A DNA stretch of 64,000 bases, from positions 5,874,001-5,938,000 of the forward strand of contig NC_132976.1 in the NCBI RefSeq assembly GCF_047496725.1. Reading direction: 5' to 3'. The stretch is from Anoplolepis gracilipes. Taxonomy: Eukaryota > Arthropoda > Insecta > Hymenoptera > Formicidae. Made by a program: the position numbers and the translations under genes. Under the pieces are notes generated by a model. It did not search any database, was not told where the DNA came from, and was given only the letters and a program-made list of their open reading frames with translations. Positions 12,830-25,700 of this stretch are shown here, one piece after another (the first letter of the stretch is position 1; the number at the start of each line of letters is the position of its first letter).

Positions 12830-15800
12830 CTGTAACAGATCGATCTCACAATCGATTCTCCATTCACTTCCATTCGTGTCATGACGATGGTGTCAAAACG
12901 CGAATCAACCTTTTTTTTTTATAATCGGTATATTGCATTACAATGAATTGATATAACAAGATGTCATGTTTTTCTTTTCCACGCTTTTCTTCCTATTTTT
13001 TTCTAAATAAAAATATTAAGATTATTTGAAAGTACCAATATAACTTTTTTGTTATAAACAATTGAAAACTTAGAAAATTCACAGATTAAGTTTGATAATG
13101 ACAAATTAGATAATTAGTAGACAAGCTTATTTAATATTTGTCATACACGTTACGTGCTGCGATCTTTCAATTCAAATAGTGGAGCAGATGCGGTTGACAG
13201 GTAGTTTAAGATCGCGACGCATTCGAGAAAGGCAGTCGTAGTTGTCTCCGTTAGCAAATTGTTATCCGTCGTCAGCGACACCGAGCGAGATGGACATGAC
13301 GCGGATAATATACGCAAGATACTCGCGCTCTATCGCATTCGCTCCTCTCGCGTCACGCGAGTAAAGACAGAGATCATGAAACAGCGGGACACCGGAGGAG
13401 CTTCCGTAGAAGGAACTTCGGTAGCGAGTTTGGGATGCGACGGGCCGACAGACAGACAGCCATCAGGCGCAGTTCAGAGGTAGATTATTCAGCCGTCCGT
13501 CAAAACAAAGCGCGGCCATCAACGGCGGCGGCCGGCGGGTACATCCACATGTCCGCATGTATAATATAAACGATCTCGCGACGGGGTGCCCGAGAAGCGA
13601 TACGATGCCAAACTCTGTCTCTAAGAGTCGTCCGCGAACAAATCGCGATTTCTCGCCCGATCCTATCGAAAATCGAGCGAACGATCGCGCGGAATATAAT
13701 ATTGAAACGGTTTTCTTCTCCTTGACTCTTTTCTCATCGAAAGATATAATCGATACTTATCGAGAATAATATTTGTGATATCTGCGAAAAATTAAGAAAT
13801 TGGAAAAATGAGGAATTATAATATTAAATAATTGTGAAGGTGTAAAAAAAAACATATAAAAATTACACATAATTTTTTATATGTTTGAAATTAAATAGAT
13901 ATTGATTTCTTCCGATCATGAACTTACTAGAGGATTGTAATACATGTCGGCTTCCATAGCAACGATTAGTATTTAAAATGAAACGCTTTCCCTTTCGTTG
14001 TTGACGCACGAATATTAAATGAGGAGACAATTAGAATCTTTTCGGGATCGCTGTCAATTCTGTTTAGACCGACAGAATGGACCCGTTTAATCGTTCAGCG
14101 TAGAAGGTAATCGGACAGCTGGCAGCTGATTACGTCGCTCTTCGAAACGAAACACGACGACATTGAAGAGACTTCTCCGTGAATCCTGGAGTCTCCAGAG
14201 CATTTTTTCTGAGATTCCCCGAGTTGATAGAAATGTCGGAGATGAGAGAGAACCCCCAGGATGGGGGTTCTACCTACCAATTTTCGGCGCGTACCATCGA
14301 ACTTGATATTACGATTCGATACCAAGCGATGCTAAAGTCCAGAAAGCCGAGAAACGCACGTTGCTCGTTGGAATGAGACAAGGGAAGAGGTTCTTTATAT
14401 GGTTACACGGTGGAAGGGGTGGTCGAGAGTTTTCGCTATATACGGCTATTGGCAGCAATGGCTGTTTTATAATGCAGATAGCTACCGTGCCGCGAGACCG
14501 TCGCTGTTTCCCGACAGCGAAAAGGACGAAGGGAGCGCATAATAAATCCTCCGCGGAGAGCTGTACGTCTCTCCTCTCAGGGACAGTGGAGAATCCAAGG
14601 TGGAAGGCGGGGAAGAATCCCGTGGAACGCGCAGCGTTCTGTTCTTTCGCTTCTGCGTCGTACAAGTCTTGACGTAGCGACGTAGTGACGGATGGTGGCG
14701 CAGGCCCTGCGCTACTCTCGCGTGTCAGGCCCGAATCGCTATTTAGATAACTCAATAGATAGCGCCCGGGAGGTCCCAGCGAGAATACGATGAGTGTCCT
14801 TCGGGAACGAATAGTCAGGAGAAACACAAATCAAATGGGTTCAACGAATCCGTTCGATTAACGACAAGCGTTCGTTATACTTCTCTTTTATCTTTTTTAT
14901 CTCATTATTTTTAAACTGTTGCTGCTATATATATATATATTTTTTTTTTAAGAATAAACAAAATAGGTATCTGCAAAAAAATACTTTAGAATTATAGATA
15001 TATTAGATTTTAAAATATCTCTTATAAAATTTACTTATTGTTTCATGCTTAATATATATATATATATAGGAGAGAATAAATAATTGAAGACTGCTATTAT
15101 ATTTGTAAATATTACAACTATTTGTTGATATCTTATTATGATCCTATATAAGAATGTGTAAGAATCTCTCATAACTCTGAAATAAAATGTGTGAACCGTT
15201 ATAATGACTGTGCTCGATTAATTGGATTTGAGTAAAAAGTACCTTACTATTATTTATAATTAGCGTGAATGTTTGTTGGCCATTTTGTAATTAATATACA
15301 AGAGATATCTGCAATCTCAGTTTATTTATATGTTCAAGCTACAATCTTTTCGTCTTTGCTTCTTAACGACGTTTCTTAACAAGTTCTATATACATCACGT
15401 TCGAGCTCATTTTTATAGAATCCTTCGTCGTCGAAGGATCAAAGAGTGAGAGTGAGTGGTCTTAGAAGAAAGAGCTTTCATTTGGACGTTTTAGACGTTT
15501 CCATATTTATAGCTATAAATCCTGTCGTCGCGAAGCATCGTTGCGGCGATCCGATGCTGGGTCTGGTCTTCTTGTGTGGGCCTTACAGTCCGGTCGAAAC
15601 GGTCGGCGATCGGTTCCGTGTACTTTTCATAATACATTAAGTCGTTTTGCCGAAACCCGACGATAGGCGAGAAAAGCCGGGGCAAGAGGGGTGAAGGGAC
15701 AGCAGAACCGCGTTAAGAGCAACGAGAGGGCAAGAGGACCGTGTCTGAGTGACTTAGCTACAAGCGGTTCTTGTCGAGATGCCGGACCCGGGGCCCGAAT

Positions 15801-17489
15801 TTGACACGGTGGATTTCTCGCAGACCGTCTTCTCTCTGTCCACCTGGCCACCGATGTCTTAAAGAAGGAGACGATGGCTGTTTGTTAGATGGACCGTGAG
15901 GTACGCGCTTTTCTCAGAAGCTACTGCCCTCTGACTCGAGAGCCAAAATCTAATAACGACCGACCGGTTGTTGCCGATGTTACGGATAATCGGTGAATCG
16001 AACCTTCTTCGCGTGCTTGGTCTCACACTGGGACGAAGGACGTTTTTGTCGCGCGCGAACATCCGTGCGATTGATGACCATCTGCGATTCCTCCGCGGAA
16101 TGGCATATCATTTGTGCGGCGACTAAACACATTGTATACATAGGGCATAGGGTATAAGAAAAAAATTCATATCATTTTATGACGAAAGGCAACGTGTTTT
16201 TTACGATGTAGAAAAAAATTTGAAAATTGATTATCAAATATATATAATTTACTTACCTTCGTTTCCAAATAACAGCGTATCAAAAACGAATCGAGGAGAA
16301 CGAATGCGATGGGAAATGAAGGCGATATTCGCAGAGTGATTTTGCGAGAAAAGGAATTAAATTCGTTGAAGTAGGTATCGAAGGTATCTCGTTCCAGTAG
16401 AAGAATTCCACGGTTAAGACAGGTCGCTTTACATAACTCTTGAAAAAGTCGTGGAATCGACACCTCCTTCCGTCTCGCGGGCAAAAAAAGCCGTACCGAT
16501 CCACGGAGATAGATAACGAGGAGCCGGACGGGATGCGGGCCCCGACCGGGGAGAGCTTAAGCTTTCAGGTCAGGTGCGCCCGATGTCGCGCTCTCGCGCA
16601 TTCGTCCGACACGATATATGTTTCCTCTTTCGGCGCACGTACGCGCCACGACGAATTTATATGTCACACCGGAATAGGCTGACCGTAGGGTCTTCTTATG
16701 GAATTGGGACAGGTTTTCGGAATCTACCGCGGGTAGGTTACGCCGTGCGCTTTGATTTAAAAAAAACGCGTCGCTTCGTCTCCCACCGTCAACGTCGTCG
16801 TAAAATATTCCTTGTATTATTCTTTCAAGAAAAACACATACCTGGCGATTACACGATGAGGAATCATCCAGAATCTACTTTCGTAGACGCGAAATATTAT
16901 TGAATAAAATTTTTCGATTGGATGGCCATTCTATTCGTTTAACACGTTATACGGCTCGTGTGTTGCACGATTTGAATAAATATATGATCGTAAAGATATT
17001 ATTTTTGTGACAGTCATAAAAAGTATCTCTAACTAATAATAATTATATCTATAAAAAAATACATTATATTTATAATAGAGTAATAAAGAAAGTATTTTAT
17101 TTACGTAGATTTGAATTTGTTATTTGAACAGTTGGCTTTATCTCATTAACGGACAAGATTAATTTATTTCACTCATAAAGATTACCTGTTATATATAGAA
17201 TGATTTAATTATACTTTGAAAAAATTACCTAAGAATGTGTTGCTGAACCTACATGTTTCGAGAGATCTACATGGCATAAAAACTTTCGGCTGTTTTTCAC
17301 ATAATTTTACCAGTCATTTCTCAGTTTTTTAATGGAGTCTTATACGTTTCGTTAATTTGTATTTATAGCGCGAACCGAGACGAATTTAATGATCCAGGAA
17401 ACATTAATTCACCATTAGCGAGCCGACAGCTTATTAATCACGAGTTCAGATCTGATCAGATAATTTCGCTCGTTAAGTATTCTCAGTAC
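12830..17489 (-). other. Wnt10 intron between the first recognised and middle exons
   Basis: A 4.7-kb intron, donor CGAG|GTACTG and acceptor TTACAG. The middle part (about 13140-13760, 14040-14830 and 15440-16860) is GC- and CpG-richer than the flanks. It has several open frames on both strands, the longest a minus-strand frame of about 172 codons at 14309-14827. None has a recognisable domain or convincing borders. An enhancer or an alternative Wnt10 promoter is possible but unproven. AT-rich simple sequence lies near 14925-15070. Confidence 0.6.
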
Positions 17490-17740
17490 CTCGTTGAAGA
17501 AGGACGCTGCTCTGTTGAATTCTGCTGCTGGGTGTGAGGGACGAGCAATTCCACCTGTGCCACATGAACTGATGCTGACACTCGGATATGGCCATTTGCA
17601 GCCCCTTTATCGCGGCTACGGTAACATCGGGATTTCTGTGGCAAAGCTCGCGTTGCTCCTTCGTCAATCCCGGGATGCCGTTACACACGACGTTACCGCT
17701 TACCCAATCATCCACGGAATTGCTCATTAGGCTAACTGCG
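17490..17740 (-). CDS. Wnt10: Wnt10, first recognised exon (mature N-terminus)
   Basis: This exon encodes NVVCNGIPGLTKEQRELC, then RNPDVTVAAIKGLQMAISEC and QHQFMWHRWNCSSL, ending ...VLLQR plus one base at donor CGAG|GTACTG. PGLTxxQRExCxRxPDVxxxAIxGxQxAIxECQHQFxxxRWNCSSL is the WNT10-type version of the Wnt N-terminus. In vertebrate WNT10 the homologous exon likewise ends at FSRG before FRESAFAYAI. The left border is set by the acceptor CTTTTTTCAG|CGCAG, which needs an upstream coding exon in phase 2. A shorter start at Met 17727 (MSNSVDDWV) would lack a signal peptide. The frame is also open through the acceptor to ATG codons at about 17830-17871 (MTRSIILIVTAYG...), so an unspliced start with a weak hydrophobic leader is an alternative. 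Confidence 0.9.
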
Positions 17741-18281
17741 CTGAAAAAAGATAGCGAAATATTAATCGATTCATATCGCTCATTTCCTCTATCACCATAA
17801 GCGGTTACGATCAAGATAATAGATCGTGTCATGATTAAATACGTAAAATGAGGTTCGTCTTTTTTTATCAAGGTTAGATTAGAGCTGAGAGAAATGTATG
17901 GGCGAAATAAGTATCATCTTTACTATCTGATACATAAATTGTCTAGTGTGTACTTCGAGCAACGTGGTTACATTATTCGGACTTCTTATGTAACTGCATA
18001 AGAATCTTTGGAAAGCAAGAAATGTCATATTGAACGCAATATAAAAGCGTAAAGAGAGTAATAGAGCGTTTACGTTTTTCAACGAGTCTCTTTATGGTTG
18101 ATAGAATCGTATTATCGATAGACGCGCACAATTAAATTCCGTCAGTTGGATTAAAATCGCAAGTTTCAAATAGCGAAGCGAATGATTTTCTCACGAGAGC
18201 GGTTACGTTCGATTGATTCGAGTTATTTTGGCTTCGGGGAATCTAGCTGGAGGCATTCCTCGTGTTCACGATATAGGTAGC

Positions 18282-18461
18282 ATGATCTTCTTTCAGCCGT
18301 TTACAGCTTCTTTAATGCTCGCATCCTCTGCTTGTCTCTTCTTATTTCTAGTTATCGGAGCTCCCGATCACGGACACGTATCACTCGTGAATCCGACGTT
18401 TATTAAAGATACGCTACTTTTTCTCGATCTTCGCGACTTTGATAATTCTTTCGATTATCAG
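18282..18461 (+). CDS. Possible first exon of an unknown secreted protein
   Basis: The plus-strand frame starts with MIFFQPFTASLML, continues through a strongly hydrophobic ASSACLFLFLVIGA and then a polar stretch (PDHGHVSLVNPTFIKDTL...). It ends FDYQ exactly at a good donor, TTATCAG|GTACGC (phase 0). This is the pattern of a signal peptide plus a mature N-terminus: 60 codons, then a splice donor. I recognise no family and found no partner exon. It lies 0.5 kb upstream of Wnt10 on the opposite strand, where promoter DNA is expected, so a chance open frame is quite possible. Confidence 0.2.
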
Positions 18462-19428
18462 GTACGCGTGCGGACATGCAACGTGTGAAAACGTTAGTTA
18501 ATTCCCTTCACACCTTTCTTGGAATATTTCGCGGAAGAGAAATTGCTTTGCGTGTCATAAATCACTATCTGGTTTACCACGTGTCCGGAGGTTTTCGCGA
18601 AATTTCCAGAAATTAATTTTAATGTTTGAAATTCTTTGACTACATTGTATAATTGAATACAGTGTTGCTTCCCTATCGTCAAATCTTGAGAAAATTACAG
18701 TATCTCATAAGAAATTAACGAAGAAGAAAAAAATGTGTAATAAGCTACAAGTATTTACCGCCAAGTTAGAACCCGCATCCTAGTCTTTTCATCGCCGTTA
18801 TTTCTCTTCCCGGTTGCGAACGTACATATTAGTTTAGCATGTGTCGAGTGTAATTAGTGACGACGTGCGGAAGCACGGGAGCAGCCGGTCAAGCTCGCCA
18901 CCTGGTTAAACTCGCGAAACTGATTATCGTTGAGTTCTTTGCAGATAACGGTGCGCAAGCAATTGCACTATGGATGATTACTGGTGCTGAGATAGTAGGA
19001 AGCATCGATATTTTACGATGAATATTTCAGGGAGAGAAGGGCCAAAATAAACGGTATATTTATTGATATGCTCTGAAATAACTTATTCGATTAATTGGCA
19101 CTTTTGCTTTCGATTCTGTATAAAATTATATGTTTGAATAACTAACATATTTTGGATTGCTAACAAATAATTTTGATAATAATCCTATTATTTTCAATTT
19201 TTACTTAAATGAAATGCTGTATATATTTTAATAATGATATATTCAAATTATTTAATTGATGTTTAAATTAATAAAATATAATCGAGACCTCTGTTTTGAA
19301 TTACGATTTCTAAGTTTTGCTCGGATACATAGAAATTCTCGTCTAATAGAAACGCTCGTATGAAAGTATTGCATATCGAGAGTCGGCTGCATCTCCGAAT
19401 CTATACGATGCAGCACTAATTGCGATCT

Positions 19429-19440
19429 GGGGGGGGGGGG
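19429..19440. repeat. Poly-G run
   Basis: Twelve consecutive G on the plus strand, followed by AGAGGAGGG. Such runs are prone to sequencing-length error. Confidence 0.9.
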
Positions 19441-19835
19441 AGAGGAGGGCACCGGTTTTATGGCAGCGCGCAGCTGCACTTTTGCGCACGCGTACGGGCG
19501 TCCGCTTTCTTTCGACTTTACGAGGCCGAGGTCAAGAGGTGCGAACGCTCTCAAAGAGCCGATATAAAACCGTTTCTATCTTGCCGTCTGTTTCTGCTAT
19601 AGCGCGCCCTTGCAAGGGGGCACGACAGAAGAGAAGGCTCGCGCGTTCGGCCCCCTTCCCGTCGTACCATGCGTGTCCTGCTTTCATCCCCCGCTTGGTC
19701 GCGATAAGGGCATTCATCTCTTGGAAGAGGAGCTCTTAAAGCGCTATCTTAAGCGACGGCTGCTGCCTAATGGCCGCGTATTAACGGCGTACTGGGTGTT
19801 AATTAATTTCGAAGTGGAGAAAAGAAACGACAGAA

Positions 19836-19877
<42 letters not shown>

Positions 19878-19886
19878 ATGCGTGTG
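19836..19886. repeat. (GCGT)n tetranucleotide microsatellite
   Basis: About 12 units of GCGT with one GCAT variant near the right end. It alternates purine and pyrimidine and is CpG-dense, so it is a potential Z-DNA-forming tract. It reads as RACVRACVRACV in plus-strand frames, which is not a real protein. Confidence 0.95.
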
Positions 19887-22294
19887 TCGAAAACGCGGGT
19901 CTATCGAAAGAAAGAGATATGAGGGTTGCCAGTTCGTTTCGTTCGCTGCGAGACCAGCAAACTCGTCATTTCCTGTTACCGTGTGCTTTATTAAAATACT
20001 AGGCAATAGTACTATTAGAATTTTTTATTGCCTTTTTTATAACCTGTCGGGTATATTTATTTAATTGGTAAATGGTAAGCTATAAACTAGACTTTTATCT
20101 ATCGGACTGTTGGATTAACATTCCGCTTTTACCGGTGTATGGATTCAATTCTTTAATTTGTTGAAATGAAATGGTTATGATATATAATAAAAGAACATAA
20201 TTTTTAAAATTTGATAATACTTATATTTTTAATAGATTATCTCTCACAAAAAAATTATAGCGATGGGTGTGCGTGTGTGCATTTCTTGAGTAGATTTTTA
20301 TAATACTGAGATTAAAATTATTAATAATTATTAATATTGTAAAATTGATTAAACAAATATTCCTTTTTCTCTCTCTTTTTTTTCTGTTTTTTTCTCTATA
20401 TGTAACAATTACTTACAATGGGAAAAATTAAATACAGCAAAAATGAAAAATTTCCTGCAATGCATTCATTGTCAGTGAAGGAAAGCTAATAATTTTATGA
20501 AAATTAACGTAAGTCGTTAATATGCGAACATATGGTGAAATGTGTTCCTATCGACGATCATGAAACTTGCAAGATTGGTCAGCAGCGTGAAAAGATCGCC
20601 GTGGCGTCCTTCACGATCATTAATCTGCTTGTAGCGCCTCGGAGCGGTTTATTTTTTCTTTGAACAGACTCTCGCAGGATGTGCCTGCACAATGTCACGG
20701 GTGCAAGGCTCTCCGTGGGTCGCTCGGTTATCTGCGGGTACAAATTAGCGGACGAGCTTCTTCTAAAGTAAAAGCTGCGTATAGCATTCGCGTGAACGAA
20801 GAAAGAGGAGCAAGAGGAAGAAGAAATCGACGACAGCGAACGAGAAGAGAAGGACAGGGGAGAATGGGTGATAATAAGAAGAAAAAGGAGAAAAAGGTCT
20901 CCCGATGATTCTACGTAGTGTGGGAAAAGAACGACGGGGGTTTTAGGGTCGCGGAGGTTATTGAGAGCTCCCATTAACCAGTACACCGTTGCAGCGTTGC
21001 TATCTTTCGCGCTATTGATGATCTACCGAAAGCAGATTAATGATCTTAACTCCTCCAACAAATTACGGAAGACACCGAGTACCTGCGGAGGAAGTCGGAT
21101 TGTATCAAGAGATTCTTCTGCTACCTCTCGCGCGCGCACGTTTCGGCTTCCCCTCCGCTTGTACATGCGTCTCACTTTGCGATTAAGGTACGAGCCGAAT
21201 ACGTGAAGTAATTATTCCACCGTATCGCTTATAGCGACCGTGCAATCTCGATAAGGGAGTGCAAAACTTTGTTTACTAATTGCTTTACTATCGGTAGCAA
21301 TTACTCTAATCTATACATATATATATGTTTATGCTATCAAGAGGATAATTTCTTGATTGAACATGTCTCGACATATATATATATATGCAATTACAAGTGG
21401 GTGGGAATTTCATATATAATATTTTTAAAAGCTTTATTAAAAATTTCTTTGCTATAACCGATGCTGTTTTGTAGGACTAGCTAAGAGTTAACATTAAATA
21501 AATTATAAAGATTGATTATTTTTTTTTTATAAATACAGCGCGATATATTAAGAATTACGTTCATCCAATGTTGTATTTGGAAAATGAAGTAACAAGATGA
21601 TGTAAGCACGATTTCTTGCGCGAATGCTTGACATTGCGCTTTTAGCGGTCGTTATAATTCCATTTCGCTTCGAACGCTCGATCTCATGGGAACCCGCTGG
21701 GCAAATCGGAGACGAGATACGCGAGCGCGTGTCCCGCATTTTTGCAATAATCCAAGAGATCGCACAAGAATCCAAGATGGCAACGACACGGGGGGAGAAA
21801 GAAAGAGAAAGAGAGATGCATGTATTTTATTTAACCCCGTCCCCCGTTCTGCTCGCGGAGATGAGAGAGGGGAACACGGCACGGAATTTCACATCTAATG
21901 GGGTACACCTAGTGGGAAGAAAGAGAAAGAGAGAGAACTCGCTTTTTTTTTCACTATCCGACTCGCGAGAATACCTGCGGTAGATATCGAGGGGCCTCGC
22001 TCTTCCCTCGATCTTTACGAGAGTAAATTGATTTCGCGGCGAGTATATTGTAAGGAATGCGATAGTTCGCGAATTACGTTCTGCAGATGGTATCTAACGC
22101 GTAAGTTACGGCGACCTGTAACTTTGCGGTAAAATAAGATTCTCCTCAAGTTCGTCAATTCCCGCCGAGAGTTCTCGTAAAATATTTCGCATTACGAAAT
22201 CTCCTTTCATTAATATAAATCTTTGAGTTTCCGTTTATTTCTTCTCCCTAATAATATAAATTTCTTGAAAATGATATTATATATCCGACAGGCT

Positions 22295-22728
22295 CACTGT
22301 AAAAAATAACTGCAAACGAACCCTCAAGTTTTTTGACAAACACATTGTCCGAATTTTCAGAAAAGTGTCTGAATTTTCAGGCATTCTTCTAAATTGTCAG
22401 TAAAATGACTCTTGATCAATAGCAAATTTGATTGGTGCAGTAGTGCGCTAAAGGTTACTGTTTACAAATTTACAATATAAACATATGTAATTAAAACATT
22501 AAGATAATTATAATATTATTATTATCATTTGTTTTGAACAATAATAATAGTTCTTAGTATTAATTATTTTACTTTTTTAATTACTTATGCAAATGTATGT
22601 ACGGTGCTTTTTCAATCGAATTATCCAACCGAATTTGTTATAAGATAGATTGAAATTACTTTCAGACATCCAGAGCTGAAAATTCAGAATAAAAATGTGT
22701 CTAAATTTTTAGTCAATTTCTTACAGTG
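22295..22728. mobile_element. Possible MITE with CACTGTAARAAAT ends
   Basis: The left end reads CACTGTAAAAAAT and the right end, in reverse complement, CACTGTAAGAAAT: 12 of 13 terminal bases match in inverted orientation 434 bp apart. GAATTTTCAG motifs recur near the left end and as CTGAAAATTCAG near the right. No coding capacity is seen. Target-site duplication is unclear (GGCT left, CTGC right), so the superfamily is not assigned, although CACTG termini suggest a DNA transposon. The short terminal match leaves some chance of coincidence. Confidence 0.45.
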
Positions 22729-25700
22729 CTGCAAAACTGCGACTTATCTTATTCAGTCAAAGTTCGTTTATCGCATATTTGTAGGTTCACTTTTAATGAG
22801 CCTAATTAATTTTCGATCATATGTTTCACGTTATTCGAAAATGATATTTCTAATATTATTGATCTTACCTAGAGTTTCTTTCTCTTCTCAATGACATTTA
22901 ATGTTTCATTAAATCAACATAAAATAAATTTTTGAAAGATAGTTTTATTAACATAGTATGCGCGTATTACTTTATCGATTGGTTGTGAGATAGATAAATG
23001 GATATTTAATAAGATTTTCATATTCAGCTATTGTGCTTACTAAGTTTGCCATAAAAAATTGGATAATATTATAGTATATTATAGCTATATTTTTAGCTCC
23101 ATTTTAATAAGAAAAAAAAATTGAGAAATATTTTAAGGTTTGCAGATTTTTAAATGGATTTTATAGACTGCTAAAATATTTAAAGTACACGCAATTCGCA
23201 CGCCAAACTATGTCATCATCTTTACGCCACGATTTATTTGCGACGCGTGAATCCGCATCACGCAAGAAATGCCGTGTATCGGAGTATACATCAGGGAAAA
23301 CTGTTTGCACATACGTGTCAAAACATTGAGAATACCTTGTGTCGTACGCGCTCGAACCAGTTTATTGACTATTATATCATCAAAACCGTAATTCAATGCC
23401 GTCCTGCAAGTGTAAGCTCGTGTATATGTACGTATACGTGAATGTGCGTGAATCCACTCACACGTGCGCCAACGCACGTCCTATTCCCGGATGCTAGGCG
23501 TAATTATTTACAAGAGGCAGCGTGTGGGTCTCAGAGAGAAGAGCCTGTTGCTATTGACGAAGATATTGGTTCGTGTGTATATATTTCGAGGACTTGTGGC
23601 GAATCATTTGCGATTATCGCGTACGATATACCTCGCCGGACGACGACAAATGAGAAACGTTATTATTACGAAATACTGATTATAAAATTTATTTATACTT
23701 TTATACATACGATATCAAATTTTACGACTATAGTGACTGATTGACAATTCTACAAGTTTTACTGACGCGATCTCTGTTTATTTATGCGATAACTTTTAAT
23801 GGCTAGAGAGAAAGGGAGAATGTTGAATGTTGCATAAGTGAGAAGATATTCTCTAATATTGTGTTTAATACATAATATAAAATAAATCATTAATATTTAA
23901 AATTAAGTAATTAAATTAAAAATTAAATAATTAATATAAAATATATTAATTTAAAGTAATATTTTTCAAAAAGAGAGAAAGCCCGCGCTTCGAAAGAGAA
24001 ATCACGCTTCTCAGTTAGCAATTTTAAATAATATTATTAAATAATATTGCAATTTTCGCGATTGATTTCGGGAATTATTCTTTCATAAGAATTAAAGAAT
24101 TTATTAATAAACATATAATTTTCTCTAAAATATATAATATTCTCTATATTTATATACATATGTCTCAATAATCTTCTCTAAGTGACTAAAGTGATCTTTT
24201 TCAATTGATGACGAATACGCATTGTCCGAAAATCGTCGCCTCACCGACGTATTTTTCGCAAAAAATATCTGGTTTGGGACACACAAGGCGCGATTAGTAT
24301 TACGATTGAAGAGCTATAATAGAGATCGCAGCGGGATCCATTCTTCGTGATACAGAGCCCAGTTGGAACGACCTATTTGCACTTCGTCATTGTGCATCTC
24401 TGTAGACCGCCGGATCGAAGAAGCACGCCCTATTGACTGGATTCTTTCCGCAGAGGAAACTAAGAGAGTGAGGATCGAGCAGAGTCAGGAACGTAGTAGA
24501 CGCACCGTGGAAAAAGACGAAGGAAGAAGCCGGTCGTGCTACCGCGCTCGTAAATTTCTCTCGGCGAGATTAGACACGGCGACCGTTGATCTCGTCGCAG
24601 CTTCTCCTCGGTTGTCCCGCGACATTGTCATGCTCTTCGTGTACTTTCCACCACGGGATGGACAATGTGAATTTCGTGAGCGACTTCGCAATTTGAAGCG
24701 CTCCGTCGCAGTGGACGAATAAAGCCGGCTGAGAGTGACGTTTTGACGTCTGCATTATGTTGTATCGCAGCGCGTCAGAATATCGTGTGTATCGAAGTAT
24801 ACGAGGTATACGAGGTATAGAATGGCCTCCCCAGAAGAGATTCGCGGCGACGGTGAAGTGTGAAAGAGAAAAAGGAGAGGAGGATGAGAGAGAAGGAACG
24901 GAGAAATCGTGTGTCGTATAGTCAATCACGAAGAAGAATAGATTAAACGTTAAGCGAAAATAAATTGACGATAAACGAACACGTAGTGAATAATGAATAT
25001 GTATATATAAGCCAACATCTGCGTAATCTAAGAACGACTATGCGGCAGTCATCTTGTAAATTTGATATGTATAAGAGAGATGCTTTATGCAACGCTATAT
25101 TTTAATTTGTGAAATTGAAAAATATGTGCACACTTCGAATTTTGCACCTAAAGACGCGTAAAAATATATTACGTCATTACACTTTATCTTAAAATTAAAA
25201 TATCTATTAATATCAATATATTAAATTTATACCGTACTAATTTCTATAAATTAGTTTTTACTTTAGATTTTAATAAAGTAATAACATCAATGATTTCTAT
25301 AATAGCACCGATGGATTCCATCAATTTGTCATATTTTACTTTGCTAAATACAAACATAATTAAAAGAACATGCGTGCGCGCAAAATTTCTTGGCCATTAT
25401 ATAATTAATTATAATAACTAATTAGTGAATTAAATTTATATGATTAATTTATGAGGATAAAATTCTCTCTCGTTCTCTTTTCACAGAAACGAAGATTAAA
25501 CAATAAATAAGAATAATTTACATATATGAATTTTTCAATACAGCAATTATACGAACGTGAAAGATATTCACACATGCTACAACCTGATTCCAACAATGGT
25601 TATTTTACAAATCGTACTTTAAATATTTATATTTGAAAAAAAGTTAAAAAGATTTAGTATGTATTTATTGGATGATGATGATGATAGTTACCGACGATGT

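Larger units (their letters stand above)
17741..22294. other. Region upstream of Wnt10 (left end of the 44-kb gene-free stretch)
   Basis: The Wnt10 promoter and its undetected signal-peptide exon should lie here or further right. One plus-strand exon candidate is listed separately (18282-18461). GC-richer patches lie at 18780-19000, 19400-19800, 20560-21240 and 21600-22150, separated by AT-rich DNA. A 12-base G run (19429-19440) and a GCGT repeat (19836-19886) fall within or near the second patch. No tRNA, rRNA or known protein domain was recognised. Confidence 0.5.

Noticed and set aside
14309..14827. Minus-strand frame of 172 codons in the large Wnt10 intron
   Set aside because: No domain and no needed exon, since the Wnt10 exons on either side already join in frame. 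GC-rich composition makes long chance frames likely.
19803..20006. Frames encoding RACVRACV or HARTHART repeats
   Set aside because: They are translations of the GCGT microsatellite.
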